Both the position numbers and the translations under genes were made by a program. 64,000 nt of DNA from an uncultured Neglectibacter sp. (GTDB taxonomy: Bacteria > Bacillota > Clostridia > Oscillospirales > Acutalibacteraceae), in contig CAJFSY010000005.1 in NCBI GenBank assembly GCA_904419785.1, forward strand, positions 94,404 through 158,403, read 5' to 3'. Shown here piece by piece: positions 48,236-57,642 of the stretch. Numbering within the stretch: the first letter of the stretch is position 1; each line of letters starts with the position of its first letter. The notes beneath the pieces were generated by a model. The model was given only the letters and a program-made list of their open reading frames with translations, searched no databases and was not told the origin of the DNA.

Positions 48236-49099
48236 TTAAAATCCCGCCTTTCCGGAAAGTTTCTTCCCCTTGATGCTGTAAAGCATAATGTCGTCCAGTG
48301 TGGCGTTTTCCACTGTCAGGTTCCCTGGAATCCGGTAACGGCTTACCAGGGCAGTGACCCCAAAGTCGCTTTTTCGATAGCCTGTTACGGCTTTTGGAGA
48401 AAGCTCTTCTAATTGGTCCATCGTGCAGTGAAGCAGGCCATAAGTTTCCAGCAAGCTGTCTTTCTCTCCAGACATCAACAGCCTGCCTTCGTGGATGAAC
48501 GTGATATAGTCCGCGATCTTTTCCAAGTCTCCCGTGATATGGGAGGAAAGGAACACGCTGTGTTCCTCATCTTGAATAAAATCGTATAGGATATCCAGAA
48601 TGTCATCCCGGACGATGGGGTCCAGCCCGCTGGTGGCTTCGTCCAACAAAAGCAGTTTTGCTCCATGGGATAGCGCCGCCGCCAGGGAAAGCTTCATCAC
48701 CATTCCCCGGGAATATTCTTTTACCTTTTTGGTTGTGTCGATCTGGAAGCGTTCCACATAGCGGCAATACGCTTCGGAATCCCACTGCTTATAGATATGG
48801 GACATGGATTTGCCCAGTTGCTTGGCGTTCATTTCCGGTGGAAAAAAACCGCTGTCCAGGACCAGGCCCACTTCTTCCATGACCGAGCGGTCGGCATAAG
48901 GGTCCTTTCCCAAAATGCGGATCTCCCCGCCGTCTTTTCGGATCAAACCCAGCATGGCTTTGATGGTGGTGCTTTTTCCAGCGCCATTCTCTCCGATAAA
49001 CCCCATGATACACCCCATGGGCAGGGTTAGGTTGATATCCTTTAAAGTGAAGTGCTTATAGTTTTTGCGCAGCCCACGCAATTCCAAGGTGTTTTCCAT
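48236..49099 (-). CDS. ABC transporter ATP-binding protein
   Basis: GENGAGKSTTIKAMLGL, YSRGMVMKLSLAAAL, LLLLDEATSGLDPI. Confidence 0.92.
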   Translation of the reverse strand: MENTLELRGLRKNYKHFTLKDINLTLPMGCIMGFIGENGAGKSTTIKAMLGLIRKDGGEIRILGKDPYADRSVMEEVGLVLDSGFFPPEMNAKQLGKSMSHIYKQWDSEAYCRYVERFQIDTTKKVKEYSRGMVMKLSLAAALSHGAKLLLLDEATSGLDPIVRDDILDILYDFIQDEEHSVFLSSHITGDLEKIADYITFIHEGRLLMSGEKDSLLETYGLLHCTMDQLEELSPKAVTGYRKSDFGVTALVSRYRIPGNLTVENATLDDIMLYSIKGKKLSGKAGF

Positions 49100-49120
49100 A
49101 ATGTTCTCCTTTTGAAATGT

Positions 49121-49495
49121 TCATTGCTCCTCCCAGAGCAGACCCAGTGTTTCCAGAAGTTCCGCTTTCTCCATGCCGCAAAGCTGGGCGGCGTGGACGG
49201 CTTGGGCAAGATGCTCTTCCACCTGCCGAAGCTGTTCTTCTTTTAGAAATTCCGTGTTTTTTCCGGCCACAAAGCTCCCTTTCCCGGTGAGGGAATAAAG
49301 GAACCCTTCCCGTTCCAGTTCTTCATAGGCGCGTTTGGTGGTGATAACGCTGATGCGCAGTTCTTTCGCCAAAAGACGCATAGAGGGCAGGGCGTCCCCT
49401 TCTTTGAGCTCTCCGGAAATGATCAGCGCTTTTATCTGCTCAGTGATCTGTTCGTAAATGGGTTTTCCACTTTGATTGCTGATGATGATATGCAA
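49121..49495 (-). CDS. GntR family regulator, YtrA-like
   Basis: QSGKPIYEQITEQIKALIISGELKEGDALPSMRLLAKELRISVITTKRAYEELEREGF. Confidence 0.92.
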   Translation of the reverse strand: MHIIISNQSGKPIYEQITEQIKALIISGELKEGDALPSMRLLAKELRISVITTKRAYEELEREGFLYSLTGKGSFVAGKNTEFLKEEQLRQVEEHLAQAVHAAQLCGMEKAELLETLGLLWEEQ

Positions 49496-49705
49496 ACTAT
49501 CACACTCCTGGGGCCTGCGTCCAGGGCCGCGGGTTTTCCAAGGGCTGCGGGAGATTATCTCTTGCCGCTTGAAAGGCGGGTTTCTGCTGATTGCAGTATT
49601 TCGCAGGCGTTGCTTGATCTTTGAAAAATGGGCCCATTTTCCAAAGGCGCCGGCAGGAGGTACCTTCCCGCCAACGGCTGCAATATTCCATCGCGTTTGA
49701 AATAT

Positions 49706-49724
49706 TGTATATATACTATATACA
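49706..49724 (-). promoter_or_regulatory. Palindromic operator overlapping promoter of the GntR-ABC operon
   Basis: TGTATATA-TAC-TATATACA, 8-bp arms; minus-strand TTGACA about 16-17 bp upstream of the TATATA. Confidence 0.75.
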
Positions 49725-49853
49725 CACTAATTACGATTTGTCAATGGGGAATTTAAAAAATGGCATAAAAAGAGAAGCCCCGCGAAAACGGAGCTTCTCA
49801 AGCAAAATCATAGACAAAAGAACAAAGTGAACGCAGGATTGCAGCGGAAGGAA

Positions 49854-50681
49854 TCACACACCTACGTTTCCAGAGCTGACCCCTTGTTCGGCCGCCGCTA
49901 AAGGCAGCCACTCCATGGCTTTCAAGATATACTCATCCCAGAAGTACCAGTCGTGAACGCCGGGGCCTTCCTCATAAGTCACATCAAAGCCAAGGTTGTT
50001 CAAGTGATCCCGGAACTCCCGGTTTACGCCGATCAATCCATCTTCGGTGCCGCAGGCCATGTAAAATTTTGGTTTCTCCGCCAGAGGAGCCACTTTTTCC
50101 GCTAAAGCGTCATAGTCTTTGTCGCTGCCCCGCACTTTGGAAAGATCACCGAACACAGTTTCATAATAGCCACGGTTGGTCATCAAGTTGTTTGTGTATT
50201 CTTTATGTTCCATAGCCGAATCCAAGATCAGAGCGGAAGAAAGAGCGCATACCGCCCCAAAGGTTTCCGGGTTCTGCAAGCCATTGACGATCGCTCCGTA
50301 ACCGCCCATGGAAAGGCCGCCGATAAAGGTATCCTCCCGTTTGTGGGAAAGGGGGAAAGTGCGCCGGGTGAAATCTACCAGTTCCTTGCCGATGTAAGTT
50401 CCATAATAAGCGCTGGCCTTGGGCATATCCACATAGAAGCTGTTTTCGCCGGAAGGCATTACCACTGCCAGATTGCGGTCCTGAGCCCAGCTTTGTACCC
50501 GTGTGCCGCAAACCCAATCGGTGTCGTTTCCAAAAATGCCGTGAAGCAGATAGAGGGTTTTAAACGGACCTTGGGGAGCGGAACCATCGGGGCCTAAGGT
50601 TTTGTCGGTAGGGAGCACCACTTGGATGGGAACGGTACGCATCAGCGATTTAGAGAAAAAATTACATTGGATTAAAGCCAT
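49854..50681 (-). CDS. Esterase family alpha/beta hydrolase
   Basis: TLYLLHGIFGNDTDWV, FIGGLSMGGYGAIVNGL, VHDWYFWDEY. Confidence 0.88.
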   Translation of the reverse strand: MALIQCNFFSKSLMRTVPIQVVLPTDKTLGPDGSAPQGPFKTLYLLHGIFGNDTDWVCGTRVQSWAQDRNLAVVMPSGENSFYVDMPKASAYYGTYIGKELVDFTRRTFPLSHKREDTFIGGLSMGGYGAIVNGLQNPETFGAVCALSSALILDSAMEHKEYTNNLMTNRGYYETVFGDLSKVRGSDKDYDALAEKVAPLAEKPKFYMACGTEDGLIGVNREFRDHLNNLGFDVTYEEGPGVHDWYFWDEYILKAMEWLPLAAAEQGVSSGNVGV

Positions 50682-50847
50682 AGCTTCACACGTCCTTTAA
50701 AGAATATTTTTATCTATTATACCGGAACATGGCATCTTGCGCAAGAAATGATTTTGCAACTTTTCTTGAGGGATATTGCAAAAGATAGTGCGCTTGTGGT
50801 ATCCTTAACAGGTGATTTTTAGCGATATGCCCGAGAGGAGTCTGTTT

Positions 50848-51552
50848 ATGAAACCTATGATCGCGATTGTCTCATTATATGACGAGACAAAAGAAAGCTA
50901 TTGGATGTTGCCGGGATATGCCCAGGGTTTGGAGGAAGCCGGCGCTTCCCCGGTGATTTTACCTTTGACCCAGGACGCGGAATCTCTTCGCCGTTTCGCG
51001 GATACTTTTGACGGTTTCGTGTTTCCCGGCGGCCATGACGTGGACCCAGCCCTTTATGGACAAACCCCTTCTGAAAAGTGCGGGGTCATCTGTCCAGAGC
51101 GGGACGGCATGGAACGGGAGTTCTTTCCGTTGGCGCTGGCTACCGGCAAGCCTATGCTGGGCATCTGCCGGGGAATCCAGCTGTTCAACGTGATGCTTGG
51201 CGGCGATTTATACCAAGATATCCTCACAGAATGCCCCAGCGATGTAGAGCATCACGAAACGCCGCCTTACGATAAAGTGGCCCATTCGGTCACGATCGAG
51301 CCAGGCACGCCTTTGTTTGAAGCGGTAGGCGTTAGGGAAATGGGCGTGAACAGTTACCACCATCAAGGAATCAAGAATCTGGGAAAAGGCTTGGCGGTTG
51401 CCGCCAAAGCGCCGGACGGGATGGTGGAAGCCGTGTATCTGCCCGAGCATAAATTCGCTTTGGCAGTGCAGTGGCATCCCGAGTTTTCCCGGTTGAGCGA
51501 TGAAAACAGCCGGAAAATTTTCCAAGCCTTTGTCGATGCATGCAGCAGATAA
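50848..51552 (+). CDS. Gamma-glutamyl-gamma-aminobutyrate hydrolase family (class I glutamine amidotransferase)
   Basis: FPGGHDVDPALYG, MLGICRGIQLFNVMLGGDLYQD, VNSYHHQGI, ALAVQWHPEF. Confidence 0.92.
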   Translation: MKPMIAIVSLYDETKESYWMLPGYAQGLEEAGASPVILPLTQDAESLRRFADTFDGFVFPGGHDVDPALYGQTPSEKCGVICPERDGMEREFFPLALATGKPMLGICRGIQLFNVMLGGDLYQDILTECPSDVEHHETPPYDKVAHSVTIEPGTPLFEAVGVREMGVNSYHHQGIKNLGKGLAVAAKAPDGMVEAVYLPEHKFALAVQWHPEFSRLSDENSRKIFQAFVDACSR

Positions 51553-51750
51553 ATATGGAGCTGGCGCGGCGCGCTGGCACATTTGCCCTCTAACGGGAAG
51601 AAAGTGGAAAAAAATTGGGCGATTCCACTTTTTTGCAAGGGATGGGGGTTGGTTCTTGCAAAATTCCCCGTTTGTGCTATAATTCTAAAAAAGAGACCGC
51701 CCAGAAGGCCAAAGCCACGCGGCGGCTTTGGAAAGGAAAGGTGTTTTGTT

Positions 51751-52821
51751 ATGCAGGAAATCAAGATCGAACTTACGAAAACTCCCAAGGAGAAGCCGGC
51801 GGACCAGTCTAAGCTGGGCTTTGGCAAGATATTTACCGATCATATGTATATTATGCCATACAACCGTGAAAAGGGCTGGCATGACCCGAAGGTCGTTCCT
51901 TATCAGCCCATCTCGCTGGAGCCTTCCGCAATGGTGTTCCATTATGGTCAGGAGATGTTTGAGGGCCTGAAAGCGTATAAGACTGAGGACGGCCGTGTGC
52001 TGTTGTTCCGTCCCAACAAGAATATTGAGCGGGCCAACAACTCCAACCGCCGCTTGTGCATCCCTGAGATCCCCGAGGATGACTTTTTGAACGCTCTGAA
52101 AACCCTGGTGAGTGTGGAAAAGGATTGGATTCCCACCCAGCCCGGAACGTCCCTGTATATCCGTCCTTTTGTCATTGCTACCGACCCCTTCCTGGGCGTG
52201 CGGCCTTCTGATACATATCTGTTCATCATTATCCTGTCTCCCTCCGGTGCTTATTATGAAAGCGGCCTGGACCCTGTGAAAATCTGGATTGAGGACGATT
52301 ATGTCCGGGCAGTGCGGGGCGGCATCGGCGAGGCTAAGACCGGCGGCAACTATGTGGCAAGTCTGGCGGCCCAGGTGAAGGCCCACGACGAAGGGTATTC
52401 CCAGGTGCTGTGGCTGGACGGCGTAGAGCGCAAGTACATTGAGGAAGTGGGCGCTATGAACATCTTCTTCAAGATCAATGGCAAAGTGGTCACCCCCAAG
52501 CTCAACGGCAGCATCCTGCCCGGCGTGACCCGCGCCTCCTGCATCGACCTTTGCAAGCATTGGGGCATGGAAGTGGAAGAGCGCCGCATCTCTGTGGATG
52601 AACTGGTGGAAGCTGCCAAGAGCGGCGCGCTGGAAGAATGCTGGGGCAGCGGTACCGCAGCGGTGATCTCCCCTGTGGGCGCTCTGCGTTTTGAGGATAA
52701 CGTCATGGAGATTTCTGGCGGTGGCATCGGCCCTGTGAGCCAGAAACTGTATGACACAGTTACCGGCATCCAAACCGGCAAAATAGCAGATCCCTTTGGC
52801 TGGGCTGTAGAAGTGAAGTAA
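51751..52821 (+). CDS. ilvE: Branched-chain amino acid aminotransferase
   Basis: AMVFHYGQEMFEGLKAYKTEDGRVLLFRP, GGNYVASL, LNGSILPGVTRAS, SGTAAVISPVG. Confidence 0.95.
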   Translation: MQEIKIELTKTPKEKPADQSKLGFGKIFTDHMYIMPYNREKGWHDPKVVPYQPISLEPSAMVFHYGQEMFEGLKAYKTEDGRVLLFRPNKNIERANNSNRRLCIPEIPEDDFLNALKTLVSVEKDWIPTQPGTSLYIRPFVIATDPFLGVRPSDTYLFIIILSPSGAYYESGLDPVKIWIEDDYVRAVRGGIGEAKTGGNYVASLAAQVKAHDEGYSQVLWLDGVERKYIEEVGAMNIFFKINGKVVTPKLNGSILPGVTRASCIDLCKHWGMEVEERRISVDELVEAAKSGALEECWGSGTAAVISPVGALRFEDNVMEISGGGIGPVSQKLYDTVTGIQTGKIADPFGWAVEVK

Positions 52822-52864
52822 AAAGGCGGGGCAAGCCTTGTCTTTTCCAGATAGTTTCGGTATA

Positions 52865-52903
52865 CTGTGGAGAAAGCGGCGGCGCTTTCTCCACAGTTGT
52901 TTT
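52865..52903 (+). terminator. Terminator after ilvE, 14-bp perfect stem
   Basis: CTGTGGAGAAAGCGgcggCGCTTTCTCCACAGTTGTTTT. Confidence 0.85.
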
Positions 52904-52949
52904 ATGGAGGTTACCGCAGGCGGCTTTTGTGGTGAAGGAGGAGTTTTCA

Positions 52950-53486
52950 TTGAACATTCGGGAATTTCCCAGACAGGATCAGGGCTTTTTCCGCCAAGGC
53001 GCGGCGCTTCTGCGGGAATGTTTTCCCCAGGCATATAGCGGGGAGCTGGCGGAGGAGCAGATGGAGCTGTGCCTGGAAGAAGAGAGGATCGCTTTGATGG
53101 CAGAGGAAAATGGGGAGCTTCTGGGGTTTGTGGGCGCCATGCCCCAATATGGAGTCACTGCTTGGGAACTTCATCCGCTGGGCGTAAAAGCATCCCGAAG
53201 GGGAGAGGGGATTGGAAAAGCCTTGGTAGCCCGGTTGGAACAGGAATGTGCCGCCAGGGGATGTATCACGCTGTACCTGGGCACTGACGACGAGTTCGGC
53301 CAGACCACGCTTAGCGGTACGGATTTGTTTGAGGATACTTTCCGCAAGATTGAGACCATCCAAAACCTGAACGGTCATCCCTATGAGTTCTATCAGAAAC
53401 AGGGGTTCCAGATCGTAGGCGTTCTGCCGGACGCCAATGGTCCGGGAAAGCCGGATATCTGGATGGCGAAACACATTTCAAAATAA
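52950..53486 (+). CDS. GNAT acetyltransferase, AAC(6')-I-like (TTG start)
   Basis: LYLGTDDEFGQTTLSGTDLFEDTFRKIETIQNLNGHPYEFYQKQGFQIVGVLPDANGPGKPDIWMAKHI. Confidence 0.85.
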   Translation: MNIREFPRQDQGFFRQGAALLRECFPQAYSGELAEEQMELCLEEERIALMAEENGELLGFVGAMPQYGVTAWELHPLGVKASRRGEGIGKALVARLEQECAARGCITLYLGTDDEFGQTTLSGTDLFEDTFRKIETIQNLNGHPYEFYQKQGFQIVGVLPDANGPGKPDIWMAKHISK

Positions 53487-53535
53487 GAACGCGAAAGCGC
53501 CGGGCCGGTGGGTTCTCCATCAGCCCGGCGCTTTT

Positions 53536-55368
53536 TCAAGAACCGGTTTGCTCCTCTTTCCAGTGGGAGATCGCGTCTAAAAAGGCTTTTCCGTATTTTT
53601 GCAGCTTTGCTTGGCCGACTCCGGGAATTTCTAAAAATTCCGCCGGTGTGGTGGGTTGATAAGCAGCCATGGCTTCCAAAGTGGCGTTTGAGAAAATGAT
53701 GTACATAGGGATGTTTTGAGATCGTGAAAGGGTAGTGCGCAATTCCCGCAGCCGTTTGAGAAGTGCCGGGTCGCTTTTGGGAACATCCCGTGGAAAGCGC
53801 CTCACAGGTTCAGGGGCTTCCTCAGAGCGCAGCCGCATATAAACGGATTCCTGCCCCCGGAGCAAGTCCTCTGCCCGGGGCCCCAGGGCGAGTGTGGGGA
53901 ATTCCCCGCCCGATTGGGTCAGGAAACCTTGAAGCAGCAGGGCGTTTACCATTTCCCGCAAGGCGTCCTCTTTATAATGGGCCAGTTTTCCGTGAATGGG
54001 GAGCTTGTCAAAGCCCATCCGAAGGACTTTCTCGCTTTTGCTTCCCCGCAGCACGTCCAAAACCATTTTCATGCCAAATCGCTGTCGTAGATACCGCACG
54101 CAAGAGAGGATATCCCGCCCCTCAGAAGTGATGTCCACTTGCTGAAAATGCCCGGTGCAATTGTAACAGTTGCCGCATTGGGTGGGGGCGTGCTCCCCGA
54201 AATAGTGCAGGATGTATTCACGCAAACAGGCGGTGGTGTGGCAATAGTTGGTCATAGCTTGCAGCCGGCGCTCGTTGAGTTGGGTGAGTTGTTCCAGGGC
54301 TTTTTCATCCAGGTCCTGGTTTTCTTCGCTGCGGCTGAAAAGAAACCGGTTCAGCCCTACATCCTGGCCGTTGTAAAGAAGGAAACACTCAGCGGGCTGT
54401 CCGTCGCGGCCGGCCCGGCCGGCTTCTTGGTAATAGCTCTCTAAATCTTTGGGCATATTATAGTGGATCACAAAACCCACGTTGGATTTGTCGATGCCCA
54501 TGCCGAAAGCGTTGGTTGCCACCATCACCGACGCCCGGTCATAGAGAAAATCTTCCTGGTTTTTCTGCCGCTCTTGATCGGTGAGCCCCGCATGATACCG
54601 GGTGGCGGCGTAACCGTGTTCTTGCAGGGCTGCGCACACATCCTCCACCGCTTTGCGGGTAGCGCAGTAGATGATCCCGCTTTTCTCACGGTGTTCTGCC
54701 AAAAGCCCCAATGTCTCTTGAAGCCGGTCCTTTGGACGGCGCACTTCAAGATAGAGATTGGGCCTGTCGAAGCTGGTCACTGTGATCCAAGGGTCTCGAA
54801 GGGCCAGCAAGGATAAGATATCGTTCCGCACACGGGGCGTGGCGGTAGCGGTAAAAGCAGAAACTACCGGACGCTGGGGCAGTGTCTCCACAAATTCCGG
54901 AATGGACAGATAGCTTGGGCGGAAGTCCTGGCCCCACTGGGAAACGCAGTGGGCTTCGTCCACAGTGACCATGGATATGACGGCGTTTTGGGCGAAGTTT
55001 TGGAATTCCGGAGTCAAAAGTCGTTCCGGCGCCACATAGATAATCTTGTAAACACCAGCCCGGGCATTGCGCAGGGCAGCTTGGTACTGGTTCCAGCTAA
55101 GGGAGCTGTTGAGATAGGCCCCGCGGACGCCGTTTTGCACTAAAGCGGCTACCTGGTCTTTCATCAAGGAGATCAAGGGGGACACCACAAGCGTGATCCC
55201 TTCCATCAACAGGGCGGGAACTTGATAACACAGGGATTTCCCTGCGCCAGTGGGCATGATACCTACCGCGTCACGATGGTCGAGCAGGGCGTCGATCAAT
55301 TCTTCTTGTCCCGGCCGGAAAGCGGGATATCCGAAATACTGTTCCAATACTTGGAGTTTTGTGGGCAC
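53536..55368 (-). CDS. recQ: ATP-dependent DNA helicase RecQ
   Basis: GIMPTGAGKSLCYQVPAL, TVDEAHCVSQWGQDFRPSY, Zn motif and HRDC domain. Confidence 0.95.
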   Translation of the reverse strand: MPTKLQVLEQYFGYPAFRPGQEELIDALLDHRDAVGIMPTGAGKSLCYQVPALLMEGITLVVSPLISLMKDQVAALVQNGVRGAYLNSSLSWNQYQAALRNARAGVYKIIYVAPERLLTPEFQNFAQNAVISMVTVDEAHCVSQWGQDFRPSYLSIPEFVETLPQRPVVSAFTATATPRVRNDILSLLALRDPWITVTSFDRPNLYLEVRRPKDRLQETLGLLAEHREKSGIIYCATRKAVEDVCAALQEHGYAATRYHAGLTDQERQKNQEDFLYDRASVMVATNAFGMGIDKSNVGFVIHYNMPKDLESYYQEAGRAGRDGQPAECFLLYNGQDVGLNRFLFSRSEENQDLDEKALEQLTQLNERRLQAMTNYCHTTACLREYILHYFGEHAPTQCGNCYNCTGHFQQVDITSEGRDILSCVRYLRQRFGMKMVLDVLRGSKSEKVLRMGFDKLPIHGKLAHYKEDALREMVNALLLQGFLTQSGGEFPTLALGPRAEDLLRGQESVYMRLRSEEAPEPVRRFPRDVPKSDPALLKRLRELRTTLSRSQNIPMYIIFSNATLEAMAAYQPTTPAEFLEIPGVGQAKLQKYGKAFLDAISHWKEEQTGS

Positions 55369-55416
55369 AGCGATCCTCTTTTCTCACATAATAGATCCCG
55401 GCGGCGTTTTGCCGGG

Positions 55417-55848
55417 TCAGTCAACGGTAAATTCCGCAGCAAGGTCTTTTCCTTCTACAGACTTTACGATGCGATAGCTCCCTTTGGGCAGCTTCACGCC
55501 CCAGTCTATGGGAAGCTCGGCGGTCTCTTGCGGCTCCAGAATGATCCCCAAGGCATCGAATTCCATATCACGGTCGAAAGAGTACCAGACTCCATCCCGC
55601 TGTTGTTCCAGGGCAAAGGCGTGGCTGTAGCCCATCTGCTTCTGGGTGTGGTTTTCCAGTAGCAGCACAGCGCGGGTTTCCTCCAAACTTCCCTCTTTCA
55701 GTGAGAGGGTGACATCCTCTGATTCGCACACATCCGTATAGGGGGATTCCTTGGAAAACGTGGCAGATGATTTAGATGCATCCGTGTCGCAGGCGGCAAA
55801 AAGGAACGCGCAAACACAGAGGGCCAAAAGCACACACAGTTTTTTCAT
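55417..55848 (-). CDS. Small lipoprotein with Ig-like fold candidate
   Basis: MKKLCVLLALCVCAFLFAACDTD lipobox. Confidence 0.7.
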   Translation of the reverse strand: MKKLCVLLALCVCAFLFAACDTDASKSSATFSKESPYTDVCESEDVTLSLKEGSLEETRAVLLLENHTQKQMGYSHAFALEQQRDGVWYSFDRDMEFDALGIILEPQETAELPIDWGVKLPKGSYRIVKSVEGKDLAAEFTVD

Positions 55849-56115
55849 GATGATATCCTCCCATTAATTTTTTGTTGCCTAAAGAATATTCTTTGGAATT
55901 CTAGTATATCAGAAAATGGGGTGTTGGGAAAGCTGGTGAGGGTATAGGGGAAGAAATAAATACTAATTTTATAAATTGTTTAACTAAAATTCGTATTTTT
56001 TAGAAAAGTTCTCCAAATTTTTCTTGCGGATTTCCTGGTAGTAGTGCTATACTGTGTAAAGAATAGAAATTCCGGGGCGGGAGAGTCCGCCTGTTTTACA
56101 GAAAGGAGAGTTGGT

Positions 56116-57642
56116 ATGGCGCGTAAAAGCTGGATGACACGGGCGGCGGGTGTGCTTTTGCCTGTGAGCAGCCTGCCTTCAAAATATGGAATAGGTTCTT
56201 TCGGCCAGGCCGCCCGGGAGTGGGTGGATTTTCTGGCAAAGGCCAAGCAGCGGTATTGGCAGGTGTTGCCGCTGGGCCCCACGAGCTTTGGGGATAGCCC
56301 TTATCAAAGCTATTCCGCTTTTGCCGGAAACCCTTTATTGATCGACCTGCAAGAGCTTTGCCAGGAAGGGCTTTTGAAAAAAGGACGGTGCAAGCGCATC
56401 GATTGGGGGCAGGACGCTTCTTATGTGGACTACGACCAGGTGCGGGAAGGGAAAGAGCGCATGCTCCACCGGGCCTTCAAGAATTTTGAAGATACAAAAG
56501 CGCTGGAACGCTTTCGTAAGCGGAACAAAGGGTGGATCGAGGACTATGCTCTTTATATGGCGCTGAAAGGCCGCATGGAAGGGCGTCCCTGGACGGAATG
56601 GGAAGAGGGATTGCGTCTGCGGGACCCTGATACTTTGAAGGTGTGGAAAGTCCGCTGCCAGGAAGATGTGGACTATCATGTGTTTGCCCAGTATGTGTTT
56701 TTCCGGCAGTGGGAAGCCTTGAAGAAATACGCGGGCAGCAAAGGCGTGAAGATCATCGGCGACGCGCCCATATATGTGGCCATGGACAGCGCCGATGTGT
56801 GGGCCCATCCGGAATTGTTCCAGTTGGATGAGAACAATGTCCCGACAGAAGTGGCAGGCTGCCCGCCGGACGCTTTTTCGGAGGACGGCCAGCTTTGGGG
56901 GAATCCCCTTTACCGCTGGGATGTGATGGCGAAGGACGGTTACGCTTGGTGGATCGAACGCATCAAGGCGAACCTGTCCATGTATGATGTGCTCCGCATC
57001 GACCATTTCCGCGGTCTGGAAAGCTATTACGCCATCCCCTATGGTGAGAAAACCGCGCGGAATGGCCGTTGGCGCAAGGGCCCCGGCATGGATTTTGTCC
57101 GGGCGATCAACCAGGCAGTAGAGGGCGCGCCCATTATCGCCGAGGATTTGGGATTGCTTACCCCAGCGGTGCATAAGCTTTTAAAAGGCAGCGGTTATCC
57201 AGGTATGAAAGTACTGCAATTCGCCTTTAACGCCGGGGAGGAAAGCGAGTACCTGCCCCACAACCTGCCAACTCATTGCGTTGTGTATACCGGTACCCAC
57301 GATAACGATACCACTCGGGGGTGGATCGATTCCGCGTCCCCGGAGGATCTCCGCCTGGCTATGGATTATCTCGGTTTTGAGGACATTGAAGATGGGACAT
57401 GGGCGTTTATCCGGGCGGCTTTGGGGAGCGTGGCGGATTTGGCGGTTATTCCCTTCCAGGACTATCTGGACCTGGGCAGCGAAGCCCGTATCAATACGCC
57501 TTCTACAGTGGGAGGGCTGAATTGGCGGTGGCGGTGTCCTAAAGACTGCGCTACCAAAAAGCTGGCGAAGAAAATGGCGCGGCTGGCGACGATCTATGGC
57601 CGGGCGAGAGAGACAGGAGGAAACAACCATGCGGATGCGTGA
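56116..57642 (+). CDS. malQ: 4-alpha-glucanotransferase
   Basis: [56 protein letters not shown]. Confidence 0.95.
   Translation: MARKSWMTRAAGVLLPVSSLPSKYGIGSFGQAAREWVDFLAKAKQRYWQVLPLGPTSFGDSPYQSYSAFAGNPLLIDLQELCQEGLLKKGRCKRIDWGQDASYVDYDQVREGKERMLHRAFKNFEDTKALERFRKRNKGWIEDYALYMALKGRMEGRPWTEWEEGLRLRDPDTLKVWKVRCQEDVDYHVFAQYVFFRQWEALKKYAGSKGVKIIGDAPIYVAMDSADVWAHPELFQLDENNVPTEVAGCPPDAFSEDGQLWGNPLYRWDVMAKDGYAWWIERIKANLSMYDVLRIDHFRGLESYYAIPYGEKTARNGRWRKGPGMDFVRAINQAVEGAPIIAEDLGLLTPAVHKLLKGSGYPGMKVLQFAFNAGEESEYLPHNLPTHCVVYTGTHDNDTTRGWIDSASPEDLRLAMDYLGFEDIEDGTWAFIRAALGSVADLAVIPFQDYLDLGSEARINTPSTVGGLNWRWRCPKDCATKKLAKKMARLATIYGRARETGGNNHADA

Noticed and set aside
51685-53034. 449-aa minus-strand ORF
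   Set aside because: Antisense to ilvE and the AAC(6')-like gene; composition typical of shadow ORFs in GC-rich coding DNA.
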